From: Cellulomonas avistercoris
GTDB taxonomy: Bacteria; Actinomycetota; Actinomycetes; Actinomycetales; Cellulomonadaceae
Reading direction: 5' to 3'
NCBI RefSeq assembly: GCF_014836445.1
Contig: NZ_JACSQV010000006.1
Span: 88,508-152,507, forward strand
DNA length: 64,000 nucleotides
Positions 55,639 through 64,000 of the stretch are shown piece after piece (position 1 is the first letter of the stretch; every line of letters begins with the position of its first letter). A program made the position numbers and the translations under genes. The notes beneath the pieces were generated by a model. It ran no database searches. It was not told the DNA's origin and was given only the letters and a program-made list of their open reading frames with translations.

Positions 55639-58188
55639 CTACTCGTTGTCCCCGCCCGTGTCGGCGGCGACCGGCGCCCGCGACGGCTGCGGGCCGCCCT
55701 CCTCGGTGGCGGTCTCGCCGACGTCGGGCCACACCCAGTCGCGGACCTCGGGGATGTCCTCGCCGTGCGCGCGCGTGTACTGCCGCGCGCGGATGCGCTC
55801 GTCGACCATCCGCTGGCGCAGCCCCGCCTGGGACGCGCGCAGCCAGTGCACGTGGTCGATGACGTCGATGACGAGGTGGAACCGGTCGAGGTCGTTGAGC
55901 ATGACCATGTCGAAGGGCGTGGTCGTCGTGCCCTCCTCCTTGTACCCGCGCACGTGCAGGTTCGCGTGCCCGTTGCGGCGGTACGTGAGGCGGTGGATGA
56001 GCCACGGGTAGCCGTGGTAGGCGAACACGATCGGCCGGTCGGCCGTGAAGATCGTGTCGAACTCCTGGTCCGACAGCCCGTGCGGGTGCTCGCGCGCGTC
56101 CTGCAGGCGCATGAGGTCCACGACGTTGACGACGCGCACCTTGAGCTGCGGCAGCTCACGACGCAGGATGTCCGCCGCGGCGAGCACCTCGAGCGTCGGC
56201 ACGTCGCCGGCGCACGCGAGGACCACGTCGGGCTCCTCGTCCTGCGCCTCCGACCCGGCCCACTCCCAGATGCCCAGGCCGCGCGTGCAGTGGGCGACCG
56301 CCTGCTCCATCGTGAGGAAGTTGGGCGCGGGCTGCTTGCCGGACACGACGACGTTGACGTACTGCCGGCTGCGCAGGCAGTGGTCGTACGTGCTCAGCAG
56401 CGTGTTGGCGTCCGGCGGCAGGTAGACCCGCACGACCTCCGCCTTCTTGTTGACCACGTGGTCGATGAACCCCGGGTCCTGGTGGCTGAAGCCGTTGTGG
56501 TCCTGGCGCCACACGTGGCTCGACAGCAGGTAGTTGAGGCTCGCGATCGGGCGGCGCCACGGGATGTGGTTGGTGACCTTGAGCCACTTGGCGTGCTGGT
56601 TGAACATCGAGTCGACGATGTGGATGAAGGCCTCGTAGGACGTGAACAGCCCGTGGCGCCCCGTGAGCAGGTAGCCCTCGAGCCAGCCCTGGCACTGGTG
56701 CTCCGAGAGCATCTCCATGACGCGGCCGGCACGTTCGAGGTGCTCGTCGACCTCCGGCCCCTCGAACTCGGCGTTCCACTGCTTCGCCGTCACGTCGTAC
56801 ACGGCCTGCAGGCGGTTGGACGCGGTCTCGTCCGGGCCGAAGATCCGGAAGTTGTCGGGGTTGCGGCGGATGACCTCGGTGAGGAACTCGCCGAGCACGC
56901 GCGGCGCCTCGGCGAACGTGGCGCCGGGCGCCGGCACGTCCTGCGCGAAGTCGCGGAAGTCCGGCAGGCGCAGGTCGCGCAGCAGCAGACCGCCGTTGGC
57001 GTGCGGGTTGGCGCTCATCCGCAGGTCGCCCTCGGGCGCGAGCGCCGAGACGTCGTCGTCCACGCGGCCCGTGGCGTCGAAGAGCTCGTCCGGGCGGTAC
57101 GAGCGCAGCCAGTCCTCGAGCACCGCGAGGTGCTCCGGGGTGTCCCGCGCGTTGGCGAGCGGCACCTGGTGCGCACGCCACGAGCCGGTCGTCTTCTTGC
57201 CGTCGATCTCCGCCGGACCCGTCCAGCCCTTGGGGGTGCGGAACACGATCATCGGGTACATGGGGCGCGTCAGGTCGCCCGTCGCCGCGCGCGCCTTGAT
57301 GTCGGCGATCTGGTCGAGCACCTCGTCGAGCAGCACCGCGAAGCGTCGGTGGATCGAGAGCTGGTCCTCGTCGTCGAAGCCCGCGACGAACACGTGCGGC
57401 GTGTGCCCGTAGCCGCGCATGAGGTCGGTGAGCTCGTCGTCGGGGATGCGGGCCAGGATCGTCGGGTTCGCGATCTTGTAGCCGTTGAGGTGCAGGATCG
57501 GCAGGACGATGCCGTCCTGCTGCGGGTTGACGAACTTGTTGGAGTGCCAGCTCGTCGCCAGCGGGCCCGTCTCCGCCTCGCCGTCGCCCACGACGGCCGC
57601 CACCAGCAGGTGCGGGTTGTCGAACGCGGCGCCGTAGGCGTGGCTCAGGGCGTACCCGAGCTCACCGCCCTCGTGGATCGAGCCGGGGGTCTCGGGTGCG
57701 ACGTGCGACGGGATGCCGCCGGGGAACGAGAACTGCCGGAACAGCCGGCGCATCCCCTCCTCGTCCTGCGTGACGTCCGAGTACACCTCGGAGTACGTGC
57801 CGTCGAGGTAGGCGCTGGCGACGAGGCCCGGACCGCCGTGGCCGGGGCCGGTGATGTAGATGGTCGACTGCTCCCGCTCGGCGACCGCCCGGTTGAGGTG
57901 CGCGTACAGGAAGTTCAGGCCCGGCGTCGTGCCCCAGTGGCCGAGCAGGCGCGGCTTGACGTCGTCGCGGCTCAGCGGCCGGCGCATCAGGGGGTTGTCG
58001 AGCAGGTAGATCTGACCGACCGACAGGTAGTTGGCGGCGCGCCACCACTTCTCGAGGCGCTGCAGCGTCGCGTCGTCGACCTGGTCCGCGCCCCTGCGCC
58101 AGGCGGTACGCGCCTCGCCGGCCGCGAACGACCCGGGGGCGATGGGACCGGCACCGGCAGGCTGCTGGTCCGTGGTGGTGGAAGTCAT
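55639..58188 (-). CDS. xfp: phosphoketolase (xylulose-5-P / fructose-6-P)
   Basis: Thiamine-diphosphate enzyme that splits xylulose-5-phosphate or fructose-6-phosphate to acetyl phosphate. The 849-residue product has [37 protein letters not shown], the cofactor site [20 protein letters not shown] and the late [20 protein letters not shown]. It is some 25-50 residues longer than most family members, with polar extensions at both ends. ATG at 58188 has GGGAGGGGACC upstream; the open frame further upstream is not conserved. With pta and ackA it forms a sugar phosphate-to-acetate route giving ATP. Confidence 0.96.
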   Translation of the reverse strand: MTSTTTDQQPAGAGPIAPGSFAAGEARTAWRRGADQVDDATLQRLEKWWRAANYLSVGQIYLLDNPLMRRPLSRDDVKPRLLGHWGTTPGLNFLYAHLNRAVAEREQSTIYITGPGHGGPGLVASAYLDGTYSEVYSDVTQDEEGMRRLFRQFSFPGGIPSHVAPETPGSIHEGGELGYALSHAYGAAFDNPHLLVAAVVGDGEAETGPLATSWHSNKFVNPQQDGIVLPILHLNGYKIANPTILARIPDDELTDLMRGYGHTPHVFVAGFDDEDQLSIHRRFAVLLDEVLDQIADIKARAATGDLTRPMYPMIVFRTPKGWTGPAEIDGKKTTGSWRAHQVPLANARDTPEHLAVLEDWLRSYRPDELFDATGRVDDDVSALAPEGDLRMSANPHANGGLLLRDLRLPDFRDFAQDVPAPGATFAEAPRVLGEFLTEVIRRNPDNFRIFGPDETASNRLQAVYDVTAKQWNAEFEGPEVDEHLERAGRVMEMLSEHQCQGWLEGYLLTGRHGLFTSYEAFIHIVDSMFNQHAKWLKVTNHIPWRRPIASLNYLLSSHVWRQDHNGFSHQDPGFIDHVVNKKAEVVRVYLPPDANTLLSTYDHCLRSRQYVNVVVSGKQPAPNFLTMEQAVAHCTRGLGIWEWAGSEAQDEEPDVVLACAGDVPTLEVLAAADILRRELPQLKVRVVNVVDLMRLQDAREHPHGLSDQEFDTIFTADRPIVFAYHGYPWLIHRLTYRRNGHANLHVRGYKEEGTTTTPFDMVMLNDLDRFHLVIDVIDHVHWLRASQAGLRQRMVDERIRARQYTRAHGEDIPEVRDWVWPDVGETATEEGGPQPSRAPVAADTGGDNE

Positions 58189-58396
58189 GGTCCCCTCCCG
58201 AGGGAAGCCGTCCGGCTGGGTCGGACCCCAGCCTTGCGTGAGGTCGTGGCGAGAGATGGGACGTCCGACCCACCTCACCTGTGCTCCTGACCACAGCCAT
58301 ACAAGCGCACATGCAGCGCCGACGCAGGAGCACCGGACCTGCGCGCGGGTGAACAACGGCACGCCGCGACGGCCGGGAGGAGCCTGTCACGCCGGG

Positions 58397-58402
58397 TACC
58401 GT
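58397..58402 (+). promoter_or_regulatory. -10 TACCGT before SURF1 gene
   Basis: TACCGT, 5 bases before the GTG at 58408; slightly shorter spacing than the other leaderless starts. Confidence 0.45.
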
Positions 58403-58407
58403 GAGGT

Positions 58408-59220
58408 GTGGCCGACACCCCCACCTCCCTGTGGCGCGCCGCGCTGCGACCCCGCATGCTCGGCCTGCTCGTGGTGCTGCTCGCCGCCGCGGCCGTCTGC
58501 GGCCGGCTGGGCGCGTGGCAGCTCGAGCGCGCCGAGGTCCGCGGCGCCGCGTCGGCCGAGCGCGAGGCCGCGCGGATCGTGACCGCCGACCCCGAGCCGC
58601 TGACCGACCTGCTCGCCCCGGGCCAGACGTTCGCGGGTGACCTCGTCGCCCGCAAGGCCGTCGTGACCGGGACGTACGACGACGCCGCGACGCTCCTCGT
58701 GACGGGCCGCGAGCACGACGGCCGCACCGACGGCTTCCTCGTCCTGACGCCGCTGCGCGTCCCCACCGCCGACGGCGAGGCCGTGCTGCCCGTCGTGCGC
58801 GGCTGGTCGCCGACCGCCGACGTCGCCGCCGCTCCGGCCGGCGAGGTCGAGCTCGTCGGATGGCTGCAGGTGGCCGAGGAGGCCGGGTCCGCGGTCGACG
58901 GCGGGCGCACCGACGCGATCAGCGCCGCGCAGCTGCTCGCCGCGTGGGGCGGTCCGATCTACACGGGGTACCTCGTCGTGCAGTCGAGCGACCCCACGGA
59001 CCCGGCGGCGGCCGACGGCCTCGACGGGCTCGACCCGCCCACGCGCGCGGGTTCGGGGCTCAACGTGCAGAACCTGGCGTACGCCGCCCAGTGGTGGATC
59101 TTCGGGCTGTTCGCCGTGGGGCTGTGGTGGCGCCTCGTGCGCGACGAGGCCGCCGGACGGCCCCCGCTGCCGGGCGACGAGGCGTCGCAGGACGCCGAGC
59201 CCCGCGTCGGCGTGACCTGA
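58408..59220 (+). CDS. SURF1-family cytochrome oxidase biogenesis protein
   Basis: Membrane protein of 270 residues with one helix near each end (about 17-34 and 230-247) and a loop outside the membrane between, the SURF1 topology. Family markers: LRPRMLGLLVVLLAAAAVCG followed by RLGAWQLERAEVR, VTGTYDDAATLLVTGREHDG, LVLTPLRV and the end NLAYAAQWWIFGLFAVGLWW. It helps assemble aa3-type cytochrome c oxidase, probably in heme a insertion. No cytochrome oxidase genes are in the window. It converges with the ABC exporter genes. Confidence 0.88.
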   Translation: MADTPTSLWRAALRPRMLGLLVVLLAAAAVCGRLGAWQLERAEVRGAASAEREAARIVTADPEPLTDLLAPGQTFAGDLVARKAVVTGTYDDAATLLVTGREHDGRTDGFLVLTPLRVPTADGEAVLPVVRGWSPTADVAAAPAGEVELVGWLQVAEEAGSAVDGGRTDAISAAQLLAAWGGPIYTGYLVVQSSDPTDPAAADGLDGLDPPTRAGSGLNVQNLAYAAQWWIFGLFAVGLWWRLVRDEAAGRPPLPGDEASQDAEPRVGVT

Positions 59221-59231
59221 GGCGTCCGTCC

Positions 59232-60971
59232 TCAGACGGACTCGTGCTGCCAGGACCGCCACAGGGCCGCGTACTCGCCGCCCGCGGCGACGAGCTCGTC
59301 GTGCGGGCCGATCTCGCTGATCCGTCCCGCGTCGACCACGGCCACGCGGTCCGCGTCGTGCGCGGTGTGCAGCCGGTGCGCGATCGCGACGACCGTGCGT
59401 CCCTCGAGCACCGCGGACAGCGAGCGCTCGAGGTGGCGCGCGGCGCGCGGGTCCAGCAGCGACGTCGCCTCGTCCAGCACGAGCGTGTGCGGGTCGAGCA
59501 GCACGAGGCGCGCGAGGGCGAGCTGCTGGGCCTGCGCCGGTGTCAGCGCGGTGCCGCCCGAGCCGACCTCGGTCGCCAGGCCCTCGGGCAGGCCCTGGAC
59601 CCACTCCCACGCGTCGACCGCGCGCAGCGCCCGCTCGATCTCCGTGTCGTCCGCCTCGACCTTCGCCAGGCGCAGGTTGTCCGCGACCGTGCCGACGAAG
59701 ACGTGGTGCTCCTGGGTCACCAGGGCGACGTGGCCGCGCAGCTCCTCGAGCGGCAGGTCGACCAGCGGCACGCCGCCCACCGTCGCGGTGCCACCCGTGG
59801 GCGGGTGGATGCCGGCGAGCATGCGGCCGAGCGTCGACTTGCCGGCCCCGGACGGGCCGACGACGGCCAGCCGCTCGCCGGGCGCGAGGTCGAGGTCGAT
59901 GCCGTGCAGCACGTCGTGGCCCTCGCGGTACGCGTACCGCAGGCCGCGGGTCGAGATGCGCTCGTCGGTCGGCTGCGCGTCCGACGCCTCGCGGTCGGTC
60001 GCGACCAGCCGGACGCCGACGATGCGGGCCAGGGCCGTCGCGGCGACCTGGATCTCGTCGACCCAGAAGATCAGCTCCCACACCGGCCCGGTCACCTGGT
60101 AGGCGTACATGACGATCGTGGTGACCGCGCCGAGCGTCACGTGGCCGGTCGACGCGAGGTACCCGCCCCAGACCAGGACGGCGACCGGCGCGAGCACGAA
60201 GGCGAGGTCCACGCCGGGGAAGAGGATGGTGCGCAGCCGCAGCGTGGCGCGCTCGGCGTCGAACGCCTCGCGCAGGTCGTCGCGCACCTGCTGCTCGCGG
60301 GCGTCGGCCAGCGCCAGGGCGTCGACCGTCCGCGCGCCCTCGACGGTCTCGGTGATCGTGCCGTTGAGCACCGCGTAGGACGCCGACTCCCGCACGTACG
60401 CGGGCGTCGCGCGCCGCAGGTACCAGCGGACCATGAGCACCATCGTCGGCACCCCGAGGAACAGGCCGAGCGACACCAGCGGGTCGATGACCAGGCACGC
60501 GACCACGGTGAGGGTGATGGTGACCACGGCGACGATGACCCGCGGGACCCCGAACCGGACGGCGTGCTGCAGCTTGTTGACGTCGTTCGTCGTGCGGGCC
60601 ACGAGATCGCCCGTGCCGGCGCGCTCGACGACCGACAGCGGCAGCGATGTCACGGTCTCGAGGAACTCCTCGCGGAGCTCGGCGAACACCCGCTCGCCGA
60701 ACAGCATGGAGGCCCGCTGCGCGTACCGGATCAGACCGGTCTGCGTGAGCACGGCCACGGCGCCGACCGCGACGAGCGTGTTGACGTACCGCGCGTCCGT
60801 GCCCCGCGTCACCGCGTCGACGAGCCGGCCCAGGAGCAGGGGCCCGGCCAGGCCCGCGACGGCAGCGAGCGTGTGCAGCGCCGCGAGGCCGCCCAGGCGG
60901 CGGCGGTGCCGGCCGAGCAGCTCGGCGGCGTAGGCGCGCACGGTCGCCGCGTCGGCGATGGGCAGCTTCAC
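59232..60971 (-). CDS. ABC exporter subunit with intact Walker sites and degenerate signature
   Basis: Half-transporter of 579 residues: six membrane helices (about 25-300) and one ATPase domain. Walker A GPSGAGKSTLGRMLAG, Walker B TLVLDEATSLLD with catalytic Glu and H-loop VVAIAHRLHTAHDAD are intact. The signature that should read LSGGQ is ALTPAQAQQLALARL, so it is degenerate. GTG at 60971 overlaps the stop of the partner gene by 4 bases. It should pair with that partner, which has the opposite defects. Substrate unknown. Confidence 0.9.
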   Translation of the reverse strand: MKLPIADAATVRAYAAELLGRHRRRLGGLAALHTLAAVAGLAGPLLLGRLVDAVTRGTDARYVNTLVAVGAVAVLTQTGLIRYAQRASMLFGERVFAELREEFLETVTSLPLSVVERAGTGDLVARTTNDVNKLQHAVRFGVPRVIVAVVTITLTVVACLVIDPLVSLGLFLGVPTMVLMVRWYLRRATPAYVRESASYAVLNGTITETVEGARTVDALALADAREQQVRDDLREAFDAERATLRLRTILFPGVDLAFVLAPVAVLVWGGYLASTGHVTLGAVTTIVMYAYQVTGPVWELIFWVDEIQVAATALARIVGVRLVATDREASDAQPTDERISTRGLRYAYREGHDVLHGIDLDLAPGERLAVVGPSGAGKSTLGRMLAGIHPPTGGTATVGGVPLVDLPLEELRGHVALVTQEHHVFVGTVADNLRLAKVEADDTEIERALRAVDAWEWVQGLPEGLATEVGSGGTALTPAQAQQLALARLVLLDPHTLVLDEATSLLDPRAARHLERSLSAVLEGRTVVAIAHRLHTAHDADRVAVVDAGRISEIGPHDELVAAGGEYAALWRSWQHESV

Positions 60972-62803
60972 GCGGCACCTCCGGTGGGCTGGTCGAGGGA
61001 GGACAGGTCGTACGGTGCGAGGTGCGGCGGTCCGACCTCGTCGAACGAGCCCTCGACGGGCAGGTCGTCGTCCATGCGCCGGCCGACGACGCGACGGTAG
61101 GTCGCGGCGACGTCCGGCCCCGCGACGCCGTCGAGCAGCCCCGCGTGCGTGCCGCGTGCCACGAGCCCGCCGTCGACGACCAGTTGCACCTCGTCGACGT
61201 GGTCGAGCACGAGCGGGCTGGCGGTGACCACGAGCGTGGTCCGTCCGCGGCGGGCGTCCGACAGGCGTGCGGCGATCCGCGCCTCGGTGTGCGCGTCGAC
61301 CGCGCTCGTGGGCTCGACGAGCACGAGGATCTCGGCCTCCGTGAGCAGGGCGCGGGCCAGCGCCACGCGCTGACGCTGGCCGCCGGACAGCGAGCGGCCC
61401 TTCTCCGGCAGCTCGCCGTCCAGGCCGTCGGGCACGGAGTCGAGGACGTCCTGCGCGTCGGCGAGGCCGCTCGCGGCGAGGAGGTCCTCGCGCGCGGCGC
61501 GGCCGCGCACGTCGAGGCCGGCGGCCAGGCTGCCGGAGAACAGCTGCGGCATCGCCTCGGCGACGACGATGCGGCGCCGGACGTCGGCCAGCGGCAGGTC
61601 GCGCAGCGGCACGCCCCCGAGCAGCACCGGCGTCCCCGCCTCCGCGTCGTCGTCGAACCGTCCGAGCCGGGTGGCGATGGCGGCGGACTCGTCGGGGTCC
61701 GCCGACACGAGCGCGACGACGCGGCCCTGCTCGAGCGTGACACCGCTGGCCTCGTCGACCAGGGGCGAGCCGCTGGGCGGCATGGCGGCCGCGCCCGGCG
61801 TGGCCCCCGCGGCCGGCACGACGCGCAGCACGGCGAGCACCTTGCGCGTCGCCACGACGGCGCGGGTCGTCGCCTGCAGGAACTCGGTCGCGTTCTGCAC
61901 CGGCCACCCGAGGAAGGCCGCGTACCCGTAGGTCGTGACGAGCTGACCCGGCGTGATCGCCCCGGTCAGCGCCATGTGGGCGCCCATCCACACGAGGGCC
62001 GTGACGAACAGGCCGGGCAGCAGCACCTGCAGGGCGTCGAGCCAGGACTGCGTCACCGCGACGTTCTCGCCGCGCTCGCGCACGAGCTGGGACTGGCGGC
62101 GGTAGCGGCCCGTGAAGACCGACTCACCGCCGATGCCGCGCAGCACGCGCAGGCCGGAGACGGTGTCGGAGCCGAGCGTCGTCAGCCTCCCCGACGCCTC
62201 GCGCTGCGCGGACTGGCGCCGCTGCAGCGGCTTGACCATCAGGCCCAGCGCGGCGGCGACCGTGGGCAGGCCCAGGAGCACGACGAGCCCGAGCGGCACG
62301 GAGACCTGGAGCATGAGGACCGCGACGGCGGCGTACGCGGTCAGGGAGCCGATGAACCGCGCCGTGACGGCGAACAGGTCACCGACCCGCAGGGCGTCGT
62401 TCGCGACGGCCGAGACGACCTCGCCCGTCGGGAGCTCCGCCGTGACCGCGTGCCCCGATCGCGCCGTGGTGCGCCCGACGAGCTGCGACGTCGTGAACGC
62501 GGCGCGCAGCCAGTTCGCGACGTCGAACCGGTGGCCGACCGCGGACGCGGCCGCGCTCACGACGCCGAGCGTCAGCAGCGCGCCGGCGGCGCGCAGGAGG
62601 TCGGGGCCGAAGCCCTGCTCGAGGCCGTCGTCGATCGCGCGACCCGTGAGGTACGGCAGGAACGCCTGGCAGGCGAACTGCACGACGCCGCAGGACACGG
62701 CGGCGAGGAGGATGCCCCACTGCCGGCGGGCCAGCCAGCCCAGGTAGGCGGCGGGACCGCGCAGCGGCGGGGTGCCGGGATCTGCGAGAGGAAGGGAGCG
62801 CAC
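60968..62803 (-). CDS. ABC exporter subunit with degenerate Walker sites and intact signature
   Basis: Half-transporter of 611 residues with six membrane helices and an ATPase domain. The Walker A position reads VVALVSADPDESAAIATRLG and lacks the GxxGxGKS loop; Walker B is ILVLVEPTSAVD with Val for the magnesium Asp; the H-loop is LVVTASPLV without His. The signature LSGGQRQRVALARALL is intact. ATP binding in its own site should be lost, but the signature can complete the partner site. GTG at 62803 follows a TAACGT hexamer by 8 bases. First gene of the pair. Confidence 0.88.
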   Translation of the reverse strand: MRSLPLADPGTPPLRGPAAYLGWLARRQWGILLAAVSCGVVQFACQAFLPYLTGRAIDDGLEQGFGPDLLRAAGALLTLGVVSAAASAVGHRFDVANWLRAAFTTSQLVGRTTARSGHAVTAELPTGEVVSAVANDALRVGDLFAVTARFIGSLTAYAAVAVLMLQVSVPLGLVVLLGLPTVAAALGLMVKPLQRRQSAQREASGRLTTLGSDTVSGLRVLRGIGGESVFTGRYRRQSQLVRERGENVAVTQSWLDALQVLLPGLFVTALVWMGAHMALTGAITPGQLVTTYGYAAFLGWPVQNATEFLQATTRAVVATRKVLAVLRVVPAAGATPGAAAMPPSGSPLVDEASGVTLEQGRVVALVSADPDESAAIATRLGRFDDDAEAGTPVLLGGVPLRDLPLADVRRRIVVAEAMPQLFSGSLAAGLDVRGRAAREDLLAASGLADAQDVLDSVPDGLDGELPEKGRSLSGGQRQRVALARALLTEAEILVLVEPTSAVDAHTEARIAARLSDARRGRTTLVVTASPLVLDHVDEVQLVVDGGLVARGTHAGLLDGVAGPDVAATYRRVVGRRMDDDLPVEGSFDEVGPPHLAPYDLSSLDQPTGGAA

Positions 62804-62811
62804 GTCGGTCC

Positions 62812-62817
62812 ACGTTA
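62812..62817 (-). promoter_or_regulatory. -10 TAACGT before ABC exporter genes
   Basis: Minus-strand TAACGT, 8 bases before the GTG at 62803, no Shine-Dalgarno sequence. The 232 bases between this gene and the DUF192 gene otherwise hold a 12-base palindrome (CGCACCGGTGCG, 62899-62910) and nothing else I recognise. Confidence 0.4.
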
Positions 62818-63035
62818 CGGGGCGGTACTGACAGCGACGAGACGTTTTCCCGGGGCCGGGAGCGGCGGGTGGCCGGCCCCCGCCGAGGGTGTGCACCGCG
62901 CACCGGTGCGGGTGAACTCGGCCGGTCTGGGTCCGAGGGCCCATGCGCTGGTGGACGTGGCCCTGCGAGCAGGTCCGGCGTGAGTCGGTGGGCCCTGCGC
63001 CCGGGGGCCGCGGCCCGGCACGATCGGGGGGTGCC

Positions 63036-63395
63036 TCAGCCTCCCGGGCCGGACCCGGTCCCGTCGTCGCGCGCCACGCGGCTGCCCGCGCGCACGCCCC
63101 AGCGCTCGAAGCTGCCGAGCGGCGCCTCGAGCACGTCGACCGCGCCCCGGCGCGGAGCCACGAGGCCGAACGGCCGCAGCACGTGCACCGCGACCACGAC
63201 GCCCGCGGCGTCGAGCTGCGCGACGTCGAGCGCCTGCGTCATCCCCACGCCGTGCACGGAGGGCTCGCCGACGAACCACATCGCCTCGGGCAGGCGGCGT
63301 CGGCCGAGCATGCCGCGCGCACGTCGCGCCCACGTGTCGGCCAGCATCAGGTCCGCGACGTCGCGACCGTCGACCAGGAGTCGTCCCACGGGCAC
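63036..63395 (-). CDS. DUF192 family protein
   Basis: Small protein of 119 residues. The DUF192 pattern is visible: GRDVADLMLADTWARRARGM followed by LGRRRLPEAMWF, then SVHGVGMTQALDVAQLDAAG and FERWGVRAGSRV. Function of the family is not established; some members are exported, but no signal peptide is evident here. GTG at 63395 or 63389 is the likely start; the longer frame upstream is not conserved. In many actinobacteria DUF192 genes border tight-adherence pilus genes, and the divergent truncated gene may belong to such a locus (inference). Confidence 0.75.
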   Translation of the reverse strand: MPVGRLLVDGRDVADLMLADTWARRARGMLGRRRLPEAMWFVGEPSVHGVGMTQALDVAQLDAAGVVVAVHVLRPFGLVAPRRGAVDVLEAPLGSFERWGVRAGSRVARDDGTGSGPGG

Positions 63396-63404
63396 AGTGT
63401 GCCC
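63390..63404. promoter_or_regulatory. palindrome at DUF192 start
   Basis: GGGCAC-AGT-GTGCCC, 6-base arms, spans the proposed start codons and could affect translation or bind a regulator. Confidence 0.35.
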
Positions 63405-63599
63405 GTCCAGCCCCAGGACGGGGCACGCGCACGGGATGATCCGGACGTTATCCTCCCAACGCCTCCTCGCCGTCCTGGCGGGGCACGCGTCCGGACGGGT
63501 GACCACGACCACCCCGACGTGCTCGGTACGAGGTCGTGGGGCACTCTCGACGTGCCGCACCCCCGAAGACGGCGATCGAGCAGAGCGAGGAGAGTGCAC

Positions 63600-64000
63600 G
63601 TGACGGTCCTGGCGCTGGCCCCTGCGAGTCAGGTGCCCGAGGGGACGCTCCTCGCGGCACCCGACGCCGAGTCCGTCGTGGCGCGCCTCCTGGAGCTGGG
63701 GGACGCCGAGAACGTGCTGGTCGTCGCCACGGACCGCGCCGGCCTCGAGGCCGCGCGTGCGGCGCGGCTCGTGCTCGGTGGCGAGGGCCTCGGTGTGCTG
63801 CACCACCCGGTGCCGCCGACGGCCTCGTTCGTCGCGCTGGCGGCGCTGCGGATGCTGCCGCCCGTCGCTCTCGGCCTGGCGCCCGCGCTGCTCGCCGCCG
63901 TCGCGCACGACTCGCGGACCGCCGCGCTGCTCTCGTCCGTCTCGGCGCTCGACACGCCGCGCCCGTCGATGTCGCTCGACCTCGCCAGCCGCCTGCCCGG
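63600..64000 (+). CDS. unknown protein, truncated by window end
   Basis: The frame opens with GTG after GAGGAGAGTGC and runs without a stop to the end of the window, giving at least 133 residues: [20 protein letters not shown] at the start, then a region with [20 protein letters not shown] and a long Ala/Leu-rich helical stretch, ending in [11 protein letters not shown]. It looks like the N-terminal domain of a larger cytoplasmic protein with an alpha/beta fold. I do not recognise a family. Divergent from the DUF192 gene; the 200 bases between hold only the DUF192 promoter region. Confidence 0.6.
   Translation, partial: MTVLALAPASQVPEGTLLAAPDAESVVARLLELGDAENVLVVATDRAGLEAARAARLVLGGEGLGVLHHPVPPTASFVALAALRMLPPVALGLAPALLAAVAHDSRTAALLSSVSALDTPRPSMSLDLASRLP

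Noticed and set aside
55582..58290. Open frame of 902 codons on the plus strand
   Set aside because: It is antisense of xfp, with His/Arg/Val/Leu-rich low-complexity translation and no domain; the opposite strand codes a clear phosphoketolase.
58387..61743. Open frame of 1118 codons on the minus strand
   Set aside because: It overlaps both ABC exporter genes in another frame and is antisense to SURF1; the translation is Arg-rich shadow sequence.
62899..62910. CGCACCGGTGCG palindrome as an operator
   Set aside because: Short GC palindromes are frequent here and there is no nearby start it would obviously control.

Overview
The window is about 64 kb of very GC-rich DNA with dense, mostly short-spaced genes, many GTG starts and many 4-base stop/start overlaps. 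Gene content and order (secY-adk-map-infA-rpmJ-rpsM-rpsK-rpoA-rplQ-truA-rplM-rpsI-glmM, then glmS-acpS-nnr-alr-tsaE-tsaB-rimI-tsaD, then groES-whiB-bldM-like-guaB-guaB3) point to a chromosomal segment of an actinobacterium. From memory of such genomes a cellulomonad (Micrococcales) is most likely; this is inference, because no 16S gene or database search was available. No tRNA, rRNA, CRISPR array, insertion sequence or prophage gene was seen.

Layout. 1-2.8 kb: a surface-protein locus with a SipW-type signal peptidase, two proteins with SipW-type signal peptides and one protein with a LALTG sorting signal, directly before secY. 2.9-5.6 kb: secY, adk, map. 5.9-7.8 kb: a large choice-of-anchor A surface protein with a long Pro-Thr repeat and LAVTG sorting signal, lying between map and infA. 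8.0-11.3 kb: end of the ribosomal/RNA polymerase alpha operon. 11.4-16.2 kb: hydrolase, ROK kinase, truA, DUF5709 protein, ABC-F ATPase. 16.2-19.7 kb: rplM-rpsI, glmM, def. 19.7-23.0 kb: glutamine amidotransferase, DedA protein, lipoprotein, coaA. 23.1-34.4 kb: glmS, acpS, an F420-type oxidoreductase, NAD(P)HX repair, a nucleoside kinase-like protein, alr, tRNA t6A genes (tsaE, tsaB, tsaD), rimI, a sulfurtransferase and a nitroreductase. 34.5-39.2 kb: PadR/membrane-protein pair, a two-domain unknown protein, a glutamate-cysteine ligase-like enzyme and a THUMP-like methyltransferase. 39.3-45.1 kb: groES under two CIRCE operators, a WhiD-like WhiB protein, a MerR regulator, a BldM-like regulator and two IMP dehydrogenase paralogues. 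45.2-50.4 kb: a hydrolase and an iron-siderophore ABC importer behind a DtxR/IdeR-type iron box. 50.5-58.2 kb: succinate-semialdehyde dehydrogenase and an xfp-pta-ackA phosphoketolase operon. 58.4-64 kb: SURF1, a heterodimeric ABC exporter with one dead ATP site, a DUF192 protein and a truncated unknown gene.

How genes work together. Housekeeping translation, secretion and cell-wall precursor genes (glmM and glmS for UDP-GlcNAc, alr for D-Ala) form the backbone. Carbon flow is represented by phosphoketolase, phosphotransacetylase and acetate kinase, which together would turn sugar phosphates into acetate plus ATP. Accessory content is concentrated in the surface-protein loci that lie next to secY and between map and infA.

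Regulation. A recurring pattern is a TANNNT -10 hexamer 5-8 bases before the start codon with no Shine-Dalgarno sequence, seen at more than a dozen genes; it indicates widespread leaderless transcription. Several strong hairpins mark operon ends.
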